From: Armatimonadota bacterium
Lineage (GTDB): Bacteria > Armatimonadota > DTGP01 > JAKQQT01
Direction: 5' to 3'
DNA: 64,000 bases
Assembly (NCBI GenBank): GCA_036504095.1
Contig: DASXVS010000007.1
Span: 1-64,000 of the forward strand
Below are positions 1 to 8,906 of this stretch, in pieces (the stretch's first letter is position 1; each line of letters starts with the position of its first letter). The notes beneath the pieces were generated by a model, which was given only the letters and a program-made list of their open reading frames with translations, was not told where the DNA came from and did no database searches. Position numbers and translations under genes: made by a program.

Positions 1-70
1 TGCCACCCTCCAGCACCAGGCTCGCCAATCGTTTCCGTGACTGCATAAGCGATTGCTCCTGAAATGGCAT
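1..70 (-). CDS. N-terminal fragment of a probable IS481-type transposase (runs off the window)
   Basis: Reading leftward from an ATG at 70, the first residues are MPFQEQSLMQSRKRLASLVL and the frame stays open to the window edge. A strong Shine-Dalgarno (GGGAGG) lies 6 bases upstream. The start MPxxE, a Met near residue 9 and an R-rich helix resemble, from memory, the N-terminus of helix-turn-helix/integrase-core transposases of the IS481 group (MPWKE-type starts). Only 23 residues are visible, so this is a weak family call. If right, the terminal inverted repeat of the element should lie between about 90 and 160, next to the hdrA stop codon. An alternative start is the ATG at 46 with its own AGGAG. 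Confidence 0.4.
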   Translation of the reverse strand, partial: MPFQEQSLMQSRKRLASLVLEGG

Positions 71-161
71 CCCACACCTCCCGAGCGAAGTGTAAAGGAT
101 GTCTTGTCAGAAACTGTCCACCATCTATTGTCATCAGACAGAATTGGGGGTTAGGGGGCCC

Positions 162-2183
162 TTAGGCCAGTATCGCGTTCACCTCCGCCCATACCTGCTC
201 GTCCGTGAAGCCCATCAGTTCCACGCTCTTGCTCGGGCACGTCGCCTGGCACGTTCCGCAGCCCTGGCAGACGCCGGGGTTCACGTCCGCGACCACCTTC
301 ACCAGGTTGCCCTTGCGGTCTCGAATCTCCATGCGCGTGATGGCGCCGTACGGGCAGACGCGCTCGCACGTGAAGCATCCGGCGCAGACGTTGGTGTTCA
401 CGCGCGCCACGGTCGGCTCGCGCTCCAGGCTCTCGTTGCTGAACAGTCCCAGCACCTTCGATGCCGCCGAACTGGCGGTCGCGACCGTGTCCGGGATGTC
501 GCGCGGCGCCTGGCACGCGCCGGCCAGGAAAATGCCCGCGGTGTTGGTCTCCACCGGCCGCAATTTCGGGTGCGCCTCGTTCAGGAAGCCGTGCTTGTCG
601 TACGAGATGCTCAGCTTCTGCGCGAGGTCCTTGATGCCGGGCTGCGGGCGCATGGCTGTCGCCAGGACGACCATATCGGCGTCCAGCGTGACAGGTTCAC
701 CGCCCAGGGTGTCGAAGCCGACGACCTTGATCACGTCGCCATCGCGATACATCCGCGAGACGCGGCCGCGCATGTACACCGCTCCGTCTTCCTCGATGGC
801 GCGGCGCGTGAACTCCTCGTAGCCCTTGCCGGCGGCGCGGATGTCCATGTAAAAGACCGTCGCCTTGCCGCCGTGCACCTTGTGTTTGTACAGCATCGTG
901 TGCTTGGCGACATACATGCAGCAGATCTTGGAGCAGTACTCGATGCCCTTCGCGCGGTCGCGGCTTCCGACGCATTGAAGGAATACGATGCGCTTCGGCT
1001 CCTTGCCGTCGGACGGCCGCTGGATCTTGCCGCCGGTCGGCCCCGAGGCTGACGCGAGGCGCTCGAACTGGAGGCCGTCGATCACATCCGGAATCTCGCC
1101 GTAGCCGTATTCGCCGTATCCGCTGATGTCCGGGGAGTCCTGCTGCTTGCCGACCGAGTATAGCGAGTAGCCGGTGGCTACCACGATGGCGCCGACCTTC
1201 TCCTCGATCAACTCGTCCTTCTGATCGAAATCGATGGCGCCGATGGCGCAGGCATCAACGCACTTCCCGCACGCGTTCGCCTTCCCCTTGGCCAGCGACA
1301 TGAAGCCGGCGCACCGCTTGCGGTCGATCACCGGGATGTTCGGGACGGCCTGGGGGAACGGCGTGTAGATGGCGGTCCGTTTGGACAGGCCGGCGTCGAA
1401 CTCGTTGGCCACTCTCTTCTGCGGACAGACGGTCTGGCAAGCGCCGCAACCGGTGCAGAGGTCCGCGTTCACGGAACGCGCCTTCTGGCGGATCGTGACC
1501 GTGAAGTTGCCGATGTAGCCGCCCACCGATTCGACCTCGCTGTACGTCATCAGCTTTATGCGCGGGTGCTGGGCGACCTCCACCATGCGCGGCGTAAGGA
1601 TGCATTGCGAGCAGTCCAGGGTGGGGAACGTTTCGGACAACTGGCTCATGTGCCCACCGATCGATGGGTCCTTCTCGACCAGGATCACGTCACGCCCGCC
1701 GTCCGCGATGTCCAGCGCCGCCTGGATGCCGGCGATGCCGCCGCCGATCACCAGCGCGCGGCGCTCAACCGGGATGGAAATCGATTGCAGGGGAGCGTTG
1801 CGCTTTACCTTCTCGACCATCAGCCGCACCAGGTCGATAGCCTTGGCCGTCGCCGCGCCGCGGTCCTCGTGGATCCACGAGCAGTGTTCGCGGATGTTGG
1901 CGATCTCGCAGAGGAACGGGTTGAGACCGGCGGTGGCGCAGACCTTGCGGAACGTGCGCTCGTGCATATGCGGTGAGCACGAGGCTACGACCACGCCGGT
2001 CAGCATGTGCTCGACAATTGCCTGGCGGATCATCGCCTGGCCAGGTTCGGAGCAGGTGTACTTGTTGTCCGAGGCGAACGCCACGCCCGGGTGGTTCCGG
2101 GCGGCCTCGGCGACGGCAGCGCAGTCCACGGTGCGCCCGATGTTCTCGCCGCAATGGCAGACGAAGACTCCGATACGCGCCAT
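162..2183 (-). CDS. hdrA: HdrA-like iron-sulfur flavoprotein (heterodisulfide reductase subunit A family)
   Basis: A 673-residue protein, full family length. It has an N-terminal CHCG motif at residues 9-12, an FAD-binding glycine motif GGGIAGIQ around 147, a CxxCxxCxxxC ferredoxin cluster at 243-253, a second cysteine group at 291-312, and two C-terminal 4Fe-4S motifs (CAGCFTCERVCP and CQGCGTCQATCP). In the family HdrA carries the flavin that splits or merges electron pairs and passes them to HdrBC. The ATG at 2183 shares one base with the hdrB stop (TGATG) and has AAGGAGGTGG upstream, so translation is coupled; a GTG one codon earlier is possible. No methanogenesis genes are nearby, so the substrate is probably not CoM-S-S-CoB; a role in ferredoxin/NADH or another disulfide system is inference. 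Confidence 0.93.
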   Translation of the reverse strand: MARIGVFVCHCGENIGRTVDCAAVAEAARNHPGVAFASDNKYTCSEPGQAMIRQAIVEHMLTGVVVASCSPHMHERTFRKVCATAGLNPFLCEIANIREHCSWIHEDRGAATAKAIDLVRLMVEKVKRNAPLQSISIPVERRALVIGGGIAGIQAALDIADGGRDVILVEKDPSIGGHMSQLSETFPTLDCSQCILTPRMVEVAQHPRIKLMTYSEVESVGGYIGNFTVTIRQKARSVNADLCTGCGACQTVCPQKRVANEFDAGLSKRTAIYTPFPQAVPNIPVIDRKRCAGFMSLAKGKANACGKCVDACAIGAIDFDQKDELIEEKVGAIVVATGYSLYSVGKQQDSPDISGYGEYGYGEIPDVIDGLQFERLASASGPTGGKIQRPSDGKEPKRIVFLQCVGSRDRAKGIEYCSKICCMYVAKHTMLYKHKVHGGKATVFYMDIRAAGKGYEEFTRRAIEEDGAVYMRGRVSRMYRDGDVIKVVGFDTLGGEPVTLDADMVVLATAMRPQPGIKDLAQKLSISYDKHGFLNEAHPKLRPVETNTAGIFLAGACQAPRDIPDTVATASSAASKVLGLFSNESLEREPTVARVNTNVCAGCFTCERVCPYGAITRMEIRDRKGNLVKVVADVNPGVCQGCGTCQATCPSKSVELMGFTDEQVWAEVNAILA

Positions 2184-3061
2184 CACGCCACCTCCTTCGC
2201 CGCCGCGGCGGGACGATTATCCAGCAGGCTCCGCACGCTCACGAAATGCCGGTCAAGCCCCAATTCCTTCGCCGGCAGGCCCAGAGCCAACCCGACCAGT
2301 TGCGAGATGTAGAAAACCGGCATCGGGGCTTCGCCGCGGTTCGCCATCGCGCTCTGGCGGAAGTCCAGGTTGGAGTGGCACATCGGGCATGCGACCACGA
2401 GCGCTTCCGCGCCGGCCGCGCGGGCATCGGCCAGGATGGCGCGCCCCAGACGGACGACTGAGCCCGTCCTCGGCACCGACATCGAGCCGCCGCAGCACTC
2501 CAGTCGCAGGTTCCACGATACGGGCTGCGCTCCCGCGGCCTTCGCCACGTCTTCCATACACGTGGGGTTCTCCGGATCGTCGCTTCCGCTGACCTCCGGC
2601 GGGCGCATGAGGAGGCAGCCGTAATAACAGGCGACCTTCATACCGTCCAGCGGCTTGGTGGCCTTCGCCTTGATGCTTGGGATCGCCTCGCGAAGGACGT
2701 CCACCACGGTCCGGACCTTTACCGAGTTTGCGAAGGGCCGGCCGATGATCTTGGGCATCTTTGCCGCCAGTTCAGAATCGGTAGCGACCTCGTGACTGGC
2801 GCGCGCCAGGCGGTTGTAGCACGCAGCGCATGGCGCCAACACGGCATCGTGTCCTGCGGACTCGGCCAGCGCCAGATTGCGGGCGGGCAGGGCCAGCGAG
2901 AGGAGGTGGTTCACGGAGTGTGCCGAGGTTGCGCCGCAGCACGACCAGTCGTCCACTTCCTTCAACTCGATGTCCAGCGCGCCGGCGGTCAGGCGGACGC
3001 TCTCGTCGTACTCGCGCGCCGTGCCCTCCAGCGAGCAGCCGGGATAGTATCCGATTGTCAT
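2183..3061 (-). CDS. hdrB: HdrB-like CCG-domain subunit
   Basis: A 292-residue protein starting MTIGYYPGCSLEGTA. It contains two cysteine-rich CCG domains: the first with CCGATSAH and CAACYNRL, the second with LECCGGSMSVP and ACPMCHSN. In heterodisulfide reductase these cysteines hold the two noncubane 4Fe-4S clusters at the disulfide-reducing site. The start codon overlaps the hdrC stop by four bases (ATGA) and the stop overlaps hdrA by one base, so the three form a tight operon. A longer open frame extends upstream to 3535, but that part only shadows hdrC in another frame; the overlap and the family N-terminus fix the start here. Confidence 0.93.
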   Translation of the reverse strand: MTIGYYPGCSLEGTAREYDESVRLTAGALDIELKEVDDWSCCGATSAHSVNHLLSLALPARNLALAESAGHDAVLAPCAACYNRLARASHEVATDSELAAKMPKIIGRPFANSVKVRTVVDVLREAIPSIKAKATKPLDGMKVACYYGCLLMRPPEVSGSDDPENPTCMEDVAKAAGAQPVSWNLRLECCGGSMSVPRTGSVVRLGRAILADARAAGAEALVVACPMCHSNLDFRQSAMANRGEAPMPVFYISQLVGLALGLPAKELGLDRHFVSVRSLLDNRPAAAAKEVA

Positions 3062-3639
3062 TGCCCATCCTCCTCGCACGCCTTGAAGATCGCGCGGACC
3101 TCGTCCACTCCCTCGATTTTCGGCGGCTTCAGGTGGAGCTTGCCACGTTGGAACATGCCCGGACCGGAGGTGGCGTCCGCGAACAGCGCCCCGCTGCGCA
3201 ACTTGTAGCTGACCATCATGCCGAGTTCGGAGATGCGGCCGTGCGCTTTGATCTGGTCCAGGAACGCGTGGTGGAACGCCGAGAACGGTTTGGGCAGGGC
3301 ATCGGGCAGTTGCTCGACCGCCATCGCCTTCAGAGCGTCGATGACGCTGGCCGGATCGCAGTCGTTGGGGCAGCGCGCGGTGCAGGTCTCGCAGCCCAGG
3401 CAGAGCCAGAGCGATTCCGAGGCCAGCAGTTGCTCGCGGCGGTCCAGGCCGGCCAGGCGGAGGACATCGTGCGGCCGGTGGTCGGTCTCCGCGGCCATCG
3501 GGCAGCCGGCGGAGCATTTTCCGCACTGGTAGCATTTGGCGGGGTTGCGGCCGGTTCGCCGCAGCAACTCGTCCGCGAGGGTTGGCAGGTGTGCTGTCGC
3601 GTTCTCGCTTTGAACGGTTTGGGCTTCCGTGGACATCAT
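3058..3639 (-). CDS. hdrC: HdrC-like 4Fe-4S subunit
   Basis: A 193-residue protein with two classical 4Fe-4S motifs, CYQCGKCSAGCP and CLGCETCTARCP, followed by a helical C-terminal half, as in HdrC, the electron conduit between HdrA and HdrB. I chose the ATG at 3639 (MMSTEA) because GAGGAG lies six bases upstream; an in-frame start at 3687 would add a region with no family resemblance. It is the first gene of the hdrC-hdrB-hdrA operon and follows the LysR gene on the same strand after a 182-bp gap. The protein is soluble: no membrane segment is present, so this is not the HdrDE membrane type. Confidence 0.93.
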   Translation of the reverse strand: MMSTEAQTVQSENATAHLPTLADELLRRTGRNPAKCYQCGKCSAGCPMAAETDHRPHDVLRLAGLDRREQLLASESLWLCLGCETCTARCPNDCDPASVIDALKAMAVEQLPDALPKPFSAFHHAFLDQIKAHGRISELGMMVSYKLRSGALFADATSGPGMFQRGKLHLKPPKIEGVDEVRAIFKACEEDGQ

Positions 3640-3702
3640 ACGGGGCTCCTCGTTGTCAGAACCCGGATGGCGGGCACCCGGGCACAACTAATCCTGCCAT
3701 AT

Positions 3703-3731
3703 TATGTATCCGAGCAAGTTCATAACGTCCA
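3703..3731 (-). promoter_or_regulatory. Possible sigma-70 promoter for hdrCBA
   Basis: On the minus strand TGGACG (4 of 6 consensus) and TACATA, running into TAAT, are separated by 17 bases, ending about 64 bases before the hdrC start. The match is modest; the operon could instead be read through from the LysR gene. Confidence 0.3.
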
Positions 3732-3821
3732 GAATCACATCATTCCGCCGCGTCGCCGGCAGGCGGATCTCGGTTTTGAACGCCCCAAAGAGGGTGATTT
3801 CCTGCCGTGGCAGGCAGCACG

Positions 3822-4703
3822 TCACCCCACGATCTCCCGCACGATCCGCAGGAAACGCGGGAGTACGGGCGAAGTTTCGTCCGCGCGGTAGGTGACGCTG
3901 AGATCGACCGTCGGGACGGGCGGCGCGAGCGGGCGGTATACCACACCCTCGCGGTGGAGGTTCCGGGCCGCCGCGGGCACAAGGGCGATCCCGATGCCGG
4001 CCGCAACGAGGCTGACGGCTGTCTGGAGTTCCCCCGTCTCCTGCACTACGCGTGGCGGGACGCCGGACTGCGTGCAGAGTTCCAGAATGAACTCGGCATA
4101 GCGGGAGTCGCGCCGGTGCGGGAACAGGATGATCGGTTGCGATGCGATCTCCGCCAGCGAGACGGAATCCTGGCGGGCAAGGGGATGCAGCGAGGGAAGC
4201 GCGCCCATCAACGGCTCGTTCATCACGCTCTCCAGCACGATCCCACCCTCCGCCACCCCCAGGCGGGAGAAGCCGACGTGAATTCGCCGCTCGCGCAGGG
4301 CCTGGTTCTGGTCGCGGCCCAGAATTTCCATCAATTCCAGCTCCACGTCCGGGTACCGCTCCCGGAACTCGCGCAGGATCTCCGGCAGGTGGCTGTAGAT
4401 CGCCGATGACACAAACCCGATGCCCAGCCAGCCGGCTTCACCACGCCCCACGCGTCGCGCCCGCTCGCCGGCCCGGTCTACACGATCGAGGATGTCCTGC
4501 GTATCGGTCAGGAATGCCTTGCCCGCGTCCGTGAGCTGAACGCGGCGGCTGGTCCGCGCGAACAGCGGCGTTCCAATTTCGCTCTCCAGTTGGCGGATCT
4601 GCTGGCTCAACGGTGGCTGCGCCATGAACAGGCGCTTCGCCGCGCGACCGAAGTGCAACTCCTCCGCCACGGCCAGGAAATAGCGCAAGTGCCTCAGCTC
4701 CAT
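3822..4703 (-). CDS. LysR-family transcriptional regulator
   Basis: A 293-residue protein of normal family length. Residues 1-60 form the winged helix-turn-helix (MELRHLRYFLAVAEELHFGR, then AAKRLFMAQPPLSQQIRQLE), resembling the BenM/CatM/AlsR branch; the rest is the periplasmic-binding-protein-like effector domain. It is transcribed divergently from the MFS transporter at 4833 and lies upstream of hdrCBA on the same strand. LysR proteins usually control the divergent neighbour, so the exporter is the likeliest target, with the dyad at 4726-4749 as candidate operator; control of hdr is also possible. SD is AGGAGGTC (plus-strand gacctcct at 4712-4719) just before the ATG. Confidence 0.93.
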   Translation of the reverse strand: MELRHLRYFLAVAEELHFGRAAKRLFMAQPPLSQQIRQLESEIGTPLFARTSRRVQLTDAGKAFLTDTQDILDRVDRAGERARRVGRGEAGWLGIGFVSSAIYSHLPEILREFRERYPDVELELMEILGRDQNQALRERRIHVGFSRLGVAEGGIVLESVMNEPLMGALPSLHPLARQDSVSLAEIASQPIILFPHRRDSRYAEFILELCTQSGVPPRVVQETGELQTAVSLVAAGIGIALVPAAARNLHREGVVYRPLAPPVPTVDLSVTYRADETSPVLPRFLRIVREIVG

Positions 4704-4725
4704 GGGATAAAGACCTCCTGAGTCT

Positions 4726-4749
4726 CAATATAGCCTGAAACAGATATTG
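4726..4749. promoter_or_regulatory. Dyad CAATAT-N12-ATATTG, candidate LysR operator
   Basis: A perfect inverted repeat with 6-bp arms and 12-bp spacer lies in the divergent gap, 22 bp upstream of the LysR start and 83 bp before the MFS frame. Its AT-rich arms contrast with the surrounding GC-rich DNA. Position and symmetry suit LysR autoregulation and activation of the divergent gene; it does not contain an exact T-N11-A at its centre. Confidence 0.5.
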
Positions 4750-4832
4750 GACGTATCAGTGAGCGCGACGGATCATGAGTATAGGCATGCGCGGGTTTCG
4801 ATACGCCGCGCCGGACGGAACGGAGTCACAGA

Positions 4833-6077
4833 TTGAGAGAAGAAGCAGGCGTTGCCGTGCTCTCGCGCCCCGCGGCGCGGAGCGCGAGGATCGAAACAAG
4901 AGAGGCGGTGGAACGGGATCGGCTCACGACCCCGCTGCTCGTCACGATGGCTGCGGCGTGCGCGCTTGGCATCGCCAACCTCAATTACAGCCAGCCTCTG
5001 CTCGGTCAGATGCAGCGCAGTCTGCACACGTCCATCCGGGCCGTCGGCTCGCTTCCGATGCTGACGCAAGTGGGATTCGCGGTCGGCGTTCTCTTCCTGG
5101 CGCCCCTGGGCGATATCCTCGAACGCCGCCGGCTCATCCTTGCGATGCTGGCCCTCGTGACGATCTCACTGGCGGCCGCCGCCCTGGCACCAAGCCTGCC
5201 GTTTCTCTGCGGAGCCAGCCTCGCCATCGGCGTCACCAGCGTCATCTCGACGCTCGTCCTGCCTTTCGCCGTTTACCTGTCGCAACCGGATCAGCGCGGG
5301 CGGACGGTGGGAACCATCGCGGCTTCCATGCTCATCGGCCTCCTGTTGTCCCGCACTATCAGCGGGATAGTCGGGCAGGCGTTCGGCTGGCGTGTGATGT
5401 ACGGCGTGGCCGCGGGCACGATGATCGTGCTCGCTCTTGTGTTGAAGGCGCTGCTGCCACGGAGCCGGCCCGCCTCGGCGATGTCCTACGGCTCGCTCAT
5501 CCGGTCAACGCTTGGGCATATCCGCACGGAACCCGTCTTGCGCGCGGCGACCCTCAACGGGATGCTCCTCTACGCTGCGTTATGTGCGTTCTGGGCAACG
5601 CTGGTCTTCCTGGTCGAAAGCCCTTCGTACCGCATGGGATCGGCTCAGGCCGGGTTGTTCGGTCTGCTGGGCGCCATCAGCGCGCTGGCGGCTCCGTTTG
5701 TCGGCCGCCTGGCCGACCGGCATAGCCCCCGCATGCTCGTGGGCGTCGCGTCGCTCGTGATGCTGGCAGGCTTCGTGTTCCTGGCGGTCGCCGGCGCCCA
5801 CCTTGCCGGGCTTCTGGCGGGAATCGTCCTCCTCGACGTCGGCGCCCAGTCCGCCACGATCTCCAACCAGGCGAGTGTGTACAGCCTTGCCGAGGAAGCG
5901 CACAGTCGTCTCTACACGGTCTATCGCGCAGGCTACTCGCTGGGCGGGTCCGTTGGCGCGTTTCTGGGAGTGTACGCCTGGAGCATCCGGCAATGGGCCG
6001 GCGTGTGCGCTGTCGGGATCTCCCTGGTGACGGTCGCGTTGCTCGTTCATCTCCGTACCAGCCGGGCACAGCGGTAA
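4833..6077 (+). CDS. MFS transporter (drug/aromatic efflux type)
   Basis: A hydrophobic protein of up to 414 residues with about 12 predicted membrane helices. The loop between helices 2 and 3 contains GDILERRRLI, a form of the MFS signature motif GxxxDRxGRR. The start is uncertain: the TTG at 4833 has no clear Shine-Dalgarno, while a GTG at 4908 (VERDRLTTPL) comes just before the first membrane helix, as is usual in this family. It is divergent from a LysR regulator, a common arrangement for inducible exporters. The substrate cannot be read from sequence. It ends about 30 bp from the convergent HEAT-repeat gene. Confidence 0.88.
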   Translation: MREEAGVAVLSRPAARSARIETREAVERDRLTTPLLVTMAAACALGIANLNYSQPLLGQMQRSLHTSIRAVGSLPMLTQVGFAVGVLFLAPLGDILERRRLILAMLALVTISLAAAALAPSLPFLCGASLAIGVTSVISTLVLPFAVYLSQPDQRGRTVGTIAASMLIGLLLSRTISGIVGQAFGWRVMYGVAAGTMIVLALVLKALLPRSRPASAMSYGSLIRSTLGHIRTEPVLRAATLNGMLLYAALCAFWATLVFLVESPSYRMGSAQAGLFGLLGAISALAAPFVGRLADRHSPRMLVGVASLVMLAGFVFLAVAGAHLAGLLAGIVLLDVGAQSATISNQASVYSLAEEAHSRLYTVYRAGYSLGGSVGAFLGVYAWSIRQWAGVCAVGISLVTVALLVHLRTSRAQR

Positions 6078-6107
6078 GGGTGGGGGCGCCTCCCGCCTCC
6101 GCCCGGC

Positions 6108-6965
6108 TCACATGTTTGGTGGTCTGCCGGTACCGATCGGCGTCCGCCGCGGGGGGATTCCCCTGGCCCTGTCTGCGGCGTATCGAAGGGTGTACACGAT
6201 CAGTCCCTTCACGTCCGGGTCCGTTTCGCCCGGCAGGGCGTTGCGCAGAACTGCCAGCGCCTCTGCGGTCCCGATGTCGGCCAGAGCGATCACGGCATTG
6301 GTGCGGTCAACAGGACGCGACGCCTTGCTCTGGAGCACCTCCCCAACGGCCGATGCCCAATTGACTTTCTGCCCACCGTATGCGGCCCCGGGCAGTTTCG
6401 CGTACAACCGCACCGCTGTCAGGGCCCTGCTGACAAGACTCGGCGCCTTCAGGCTCTCCACGACGATCGCATATTGCGATGCGTCGCCCAACTGCCCGAG
6501 CACCTCCGCCCCTTCCAGGCGGGCCAGGGGCGTTTTCGCCTCGGCCAGGATGTCTCGAGCGGAAAACAGAAGGCGGCTGCGCGTGTTCAGGCTGAGCCCA
6601 CCGGACCTCTGCGCGATGCGCGCGGCCGCCAGGATCGCGTTCCGCCGCACCTCTTTGCCGGTGGCATCGCTGGACCTTGTCTCGGCCAGAGCCATCACGG
6701 GGCTCAATTGCTCGAATTTACCGATCCGGCCCAGCGCGACTAACGCCGCGATCCTCGCCGACCACGAAGGGCTGCGGAGTCCCAGAACCAATCCGGTGGG
6801 CGTCGCCGCGATACCGTGGCTCTGTAGTGTGCGGAGGAGGTCACGCGGAATGGCCGCATCCAGCGGTTCCGCGGGCTGAAACTGCGCCCGCCCAGCCGCC
6901 CCCGCCGTCAGTGCGAAGTAACCGGCGCCAAGCAAAGCAGCGATCGTGCACAGAGTCCTTCTCAT
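6108..6965 (-). CDS. Secreted HEAT-repeat-like protein
   Basis: A 285-residue protein taken from the ATG at 6965 (MRRTLCTIAALLGAGYFAL), which gives a typical signal peptide ending near AGAAG. The body is all-helical with repeats of the type SPSWSARIAALVALGRIG, RNAILAAARIAQ, LARLEGAEVLGQLGD and RTNAVIALADIGTAEALAVL, which are HEAT/PBS-lyase-like scaffolding repeats. It probably binds another protein outside the cytoplasm. The open frame continues upstream to 7040 but that extension would hide the signal peptide. No enzymatic motif is visible. It is convergent with the MFS gene and has no operon partner. Confidence 0.7.
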   Translation of the reverse strand: MRRTLCTIAALLGAGYFALTAGAAGRAQFQPAEPLDAAIPRDLLRTLQSHGIAATPTGLVLGLRSPSWSARIAALVALGRIGKFEQLSPVMALAETRSSDATGKEVRRNAILAAARIAQRSGGLSLNTRSRLLFSARDILAEAKTPLARLEGAEVLGQLGDASQYAIVVESLKAPSLVSRALTAVRLYAKLPGAAYGGQKVNWASAVGEVLQSKASRPVDRTNAVIALADIGTAEALAVLRNALPGETDPDVKGLIVYTLRYAADRARGIPPRRTPIGTGRPPNM

Positions 6966-7166
6966 TCGTTTTGCCCCCGGTTGGATTCCGCGACCGCGAT
7001 TTCCGGGCGGAGCACGCGCGACAAGGCGTTCCGCTCTCACGCGATTTTACCCCTCCGCCGGCCCGTTTGTCGAGGCTTCGCAAGGAGGGGTACCCGTTCG
7101 GCAGAGACTTGAGTTCAAGGGCTTCGATCCTGCATCAACCTGCGAAGTATGGCCGCCCCGAAACCC

Positions 7167-8762
7167 TTACAGCCCCACAGACTGACGAAGCAGGCGTACG
7201 GCATCCAACAGGTCAACGCGGCCCGAAGCAACCGCATCCAGCGTGGCCGCATTGTTGCGGTTCACGATGGACATGCCGGCGGCTATCGCCAGGGCAGCGG
7301 CGGGTGCGTCGGGGGCCACGAACGACCATTGCTGATTGTCCCCTCCGCTCCACGCCCACTCATTGAGGAGGGTGCCTGGCAGAGTGCTGCTGTCCGGCAC
7401 GTTGATCGCCCCGCCGCCTCCCCTGGAAACAAGCCTCCAATAGCCATCCGTTGTCTGCTCGATGAGCCAACGCTGGCAGTTGTTGTTAAACCATGGATAC
7501 TGGTCGATGGCGGTTCCATTCCCGGTGTTGCAATTGTACAGGTCAACGACCTTTCCGCTTCCGGCGGACGTGATCCTGCAGTATCCGTCGAGCCCGGTCT
7601 GGGGGGTGCCGCCCACGGTGTTCATCACGTACCATTTTTGAAACGCGCTGCCGGTGTAGGCGCTCTGGTCCAGGGCCGCGCCGTCCGCGGTGCCGCTGTC
7701 GTGAACCGTGAGCGCGAGTCCGCTCGATTTGGAGATGATCTTGTACGTCCCGCCGGGCAGTTCGTATCCGGCGACCGGCCAGCCGTCCGAGCCCCACAGC
7801 AAGGTCTGGAGGTTCAGCGTGCTTGCGCCATAGTTGGTGCCGTCCGACTCCAGATGGTAAGTGAACCGCTCAATCGTGCCGTCGTTGTACACGCCCATAT
7901 GGCCCGGCCCGATTTTGTTGCCGGCCGAGGCGAGAAAAAGAGTCCCGCCGCCGCTCAGCAGGTTCTTGCCGGCCTTGTCCAGGTACGGCCCGGTGATGCT
8001 GGCGGAACGCCCCATCATGATGTGGTAGGTACTGTTCGCGCCCGCACAGCACGTTCCCGCGTTATAGAAGAGGTAGTAGTAACTGCCGTGCGGCAGAATG
8101 TACGACGCCTCGATGTTGCTGGAAGCGAGGTGGTAGATCGCCGAGGCCGGGGAGAGCCGCAGTCCGGTCGTGTTGTCCAGCCTTGTGAGACCGATGCCAT
8201 AGCCGTTGTAAGAACCGTAAACCAGCCACAGGTTCCCGCCGCTGTCGTAGACCGGCGCGGGGTCGATGCAGTTCGGGCCGGCGGTCGAGGTAGACGACTG
8301 CACGATCATTCCCTGATCGGTCCAGTGGTAGCTCGCGTCGCCGGGATCCAGCGTCGGATTCGTCATCAGCCCGATCACGGAATTGGGGCTGCCAAACGTG
8401 GAAAAGGACCAGTAGAGGTGGTACAGCCCGCCGAAATACACGATGTCCGGCGCCCAGCACACGTTTCCCGTATTTCCGGGCGAGGCGTTGCGCGCCCATT
8501 GAGGCACGCCGTTCGCGGAATCGTTGGCCGCGAGCACAGACTGGCCGTTGCTCCAGTGCACCAGGTCGACGGAATAGCGCATCTGGATGTTGGCCCCGGT
8601 GGCGTACACGTAGTACCGCCCGTTGCACTTGATGATCCGTGACGGGTCGTGTGTGCCGAACTGCCCCTGCAGGACGATGGCCGAAGCAGACGACATGGCG
8701 ATCCAGGCCGCCAGACCAGCGGCCACCAATCCGATCATCGAGGCGCGAAGGCGTTGCAGCAT
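7167..8762 (-). CDS. Secreted GH43 endo-1,5-alpha-L-arabinanase with ricin-type lectin domain and C-terminal dockerin-like module
   Basis: A 531-residue protein with a signal peptide (residues 1-28). Residues 30-350 form a GH43 five-bladed propeller: the expected catalytic acids are D39 (GTHDPSR), D167 (NCIDPAP) and E218 (NIEASYILPHG), and TGPYLDKAGK is typical of arabinan endo-1,5-alpha-L-arabinosidases, which cut the arabinan side chains of pectin. Residues ~360-485 form a ricin-B-like trefoil with QKW, QRW and QQW. The last ~50 residues are the two-part module shared with four other proteins here (APAAALAIAAG, then DAVRLLRQSVG). SD AAAGGAG precedes the ATG at 8762; the frame continues upstream but without homology. 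Divergent from the GH43-like gene at 8907. Confidence 0.9.
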   Translation of the reverse strand: MLQRLRASMIGLVAAGLAAWIAMSSASAIVLQGQFGTHDPSRIIKCNGRYYVYATGANIQMRYSVDLVHWSNGQSVLAANDSANGVPQWARNASPGNTGNVCWAPDIVYFGGLYHLYWSFSTFGSPNSVIGLMTNPTLDPGDASYHWTDQGMIVQSSTSTAGPNCIDPAPVYDSGGNLWLVYGSYNGYGIGLTRLDNTTGLRLSPASAIYHLASSNIEASYILPHGSYYYLFYNAGTCCAGANSTYHIMMGRSASITGPYLDKAGKNLLSGGGTLFLASAGNKIGPGHMGVYNDGTIERFTYHLESDGTNYGASTLNLQTLLWGSDGWPVAGYELPGGTYKIISKSSGLALTVHDSGTADGAALDQSAYTGSAFQKWYVMNTVGGTPQTGLDGYCRITSAGSGKVVDLYNCNTGNGTAIDQYPWFNNNCQRWLIEQTTDGYWRLVSRGGGGAINVPDSSTLPGTLLNEWAWSGGDNQQWSFVAPDAPAAALAIAAGMSIVNRNNAATLDAVASGRVDLLDAVRLLRQSVGL

Positions 8763-8906
8763 TCTGAGCGCTCCTTTCCTTCGATCAAGTGTAGCAATCG
8801 GCGGCGGAATGCTGCCGCATATCAGCACTTCGCGATTCTCCGCTGGCATCTCCCGGCGCCGAAGCGCACATATTGTGGGCAGTAGTCGTTCTTGAAAGGA
8901 TATCCT

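Noticed and set aside
99-1052. Long plus-strand open frame antisense to hdrA
   Set aside because: Low-complexity, His/Arg/Ala-rich product with no start signal; it mirrors the strongly coding hdrA frame in GC-rich DNA.
2183-3535. 450-residue HdrB with N-terminal extension
   Set aside because: The first 158 codons are an out-of-frame reading of hdrC; the family N-terminus and ATGA overlap put the start at 3061.
7149-8642. 497-codon plus-strand frame opposite the GH43 gene
   Set aside because: The minus strand encodes GH43 with all catalytic residues; the antisense product has no domain.
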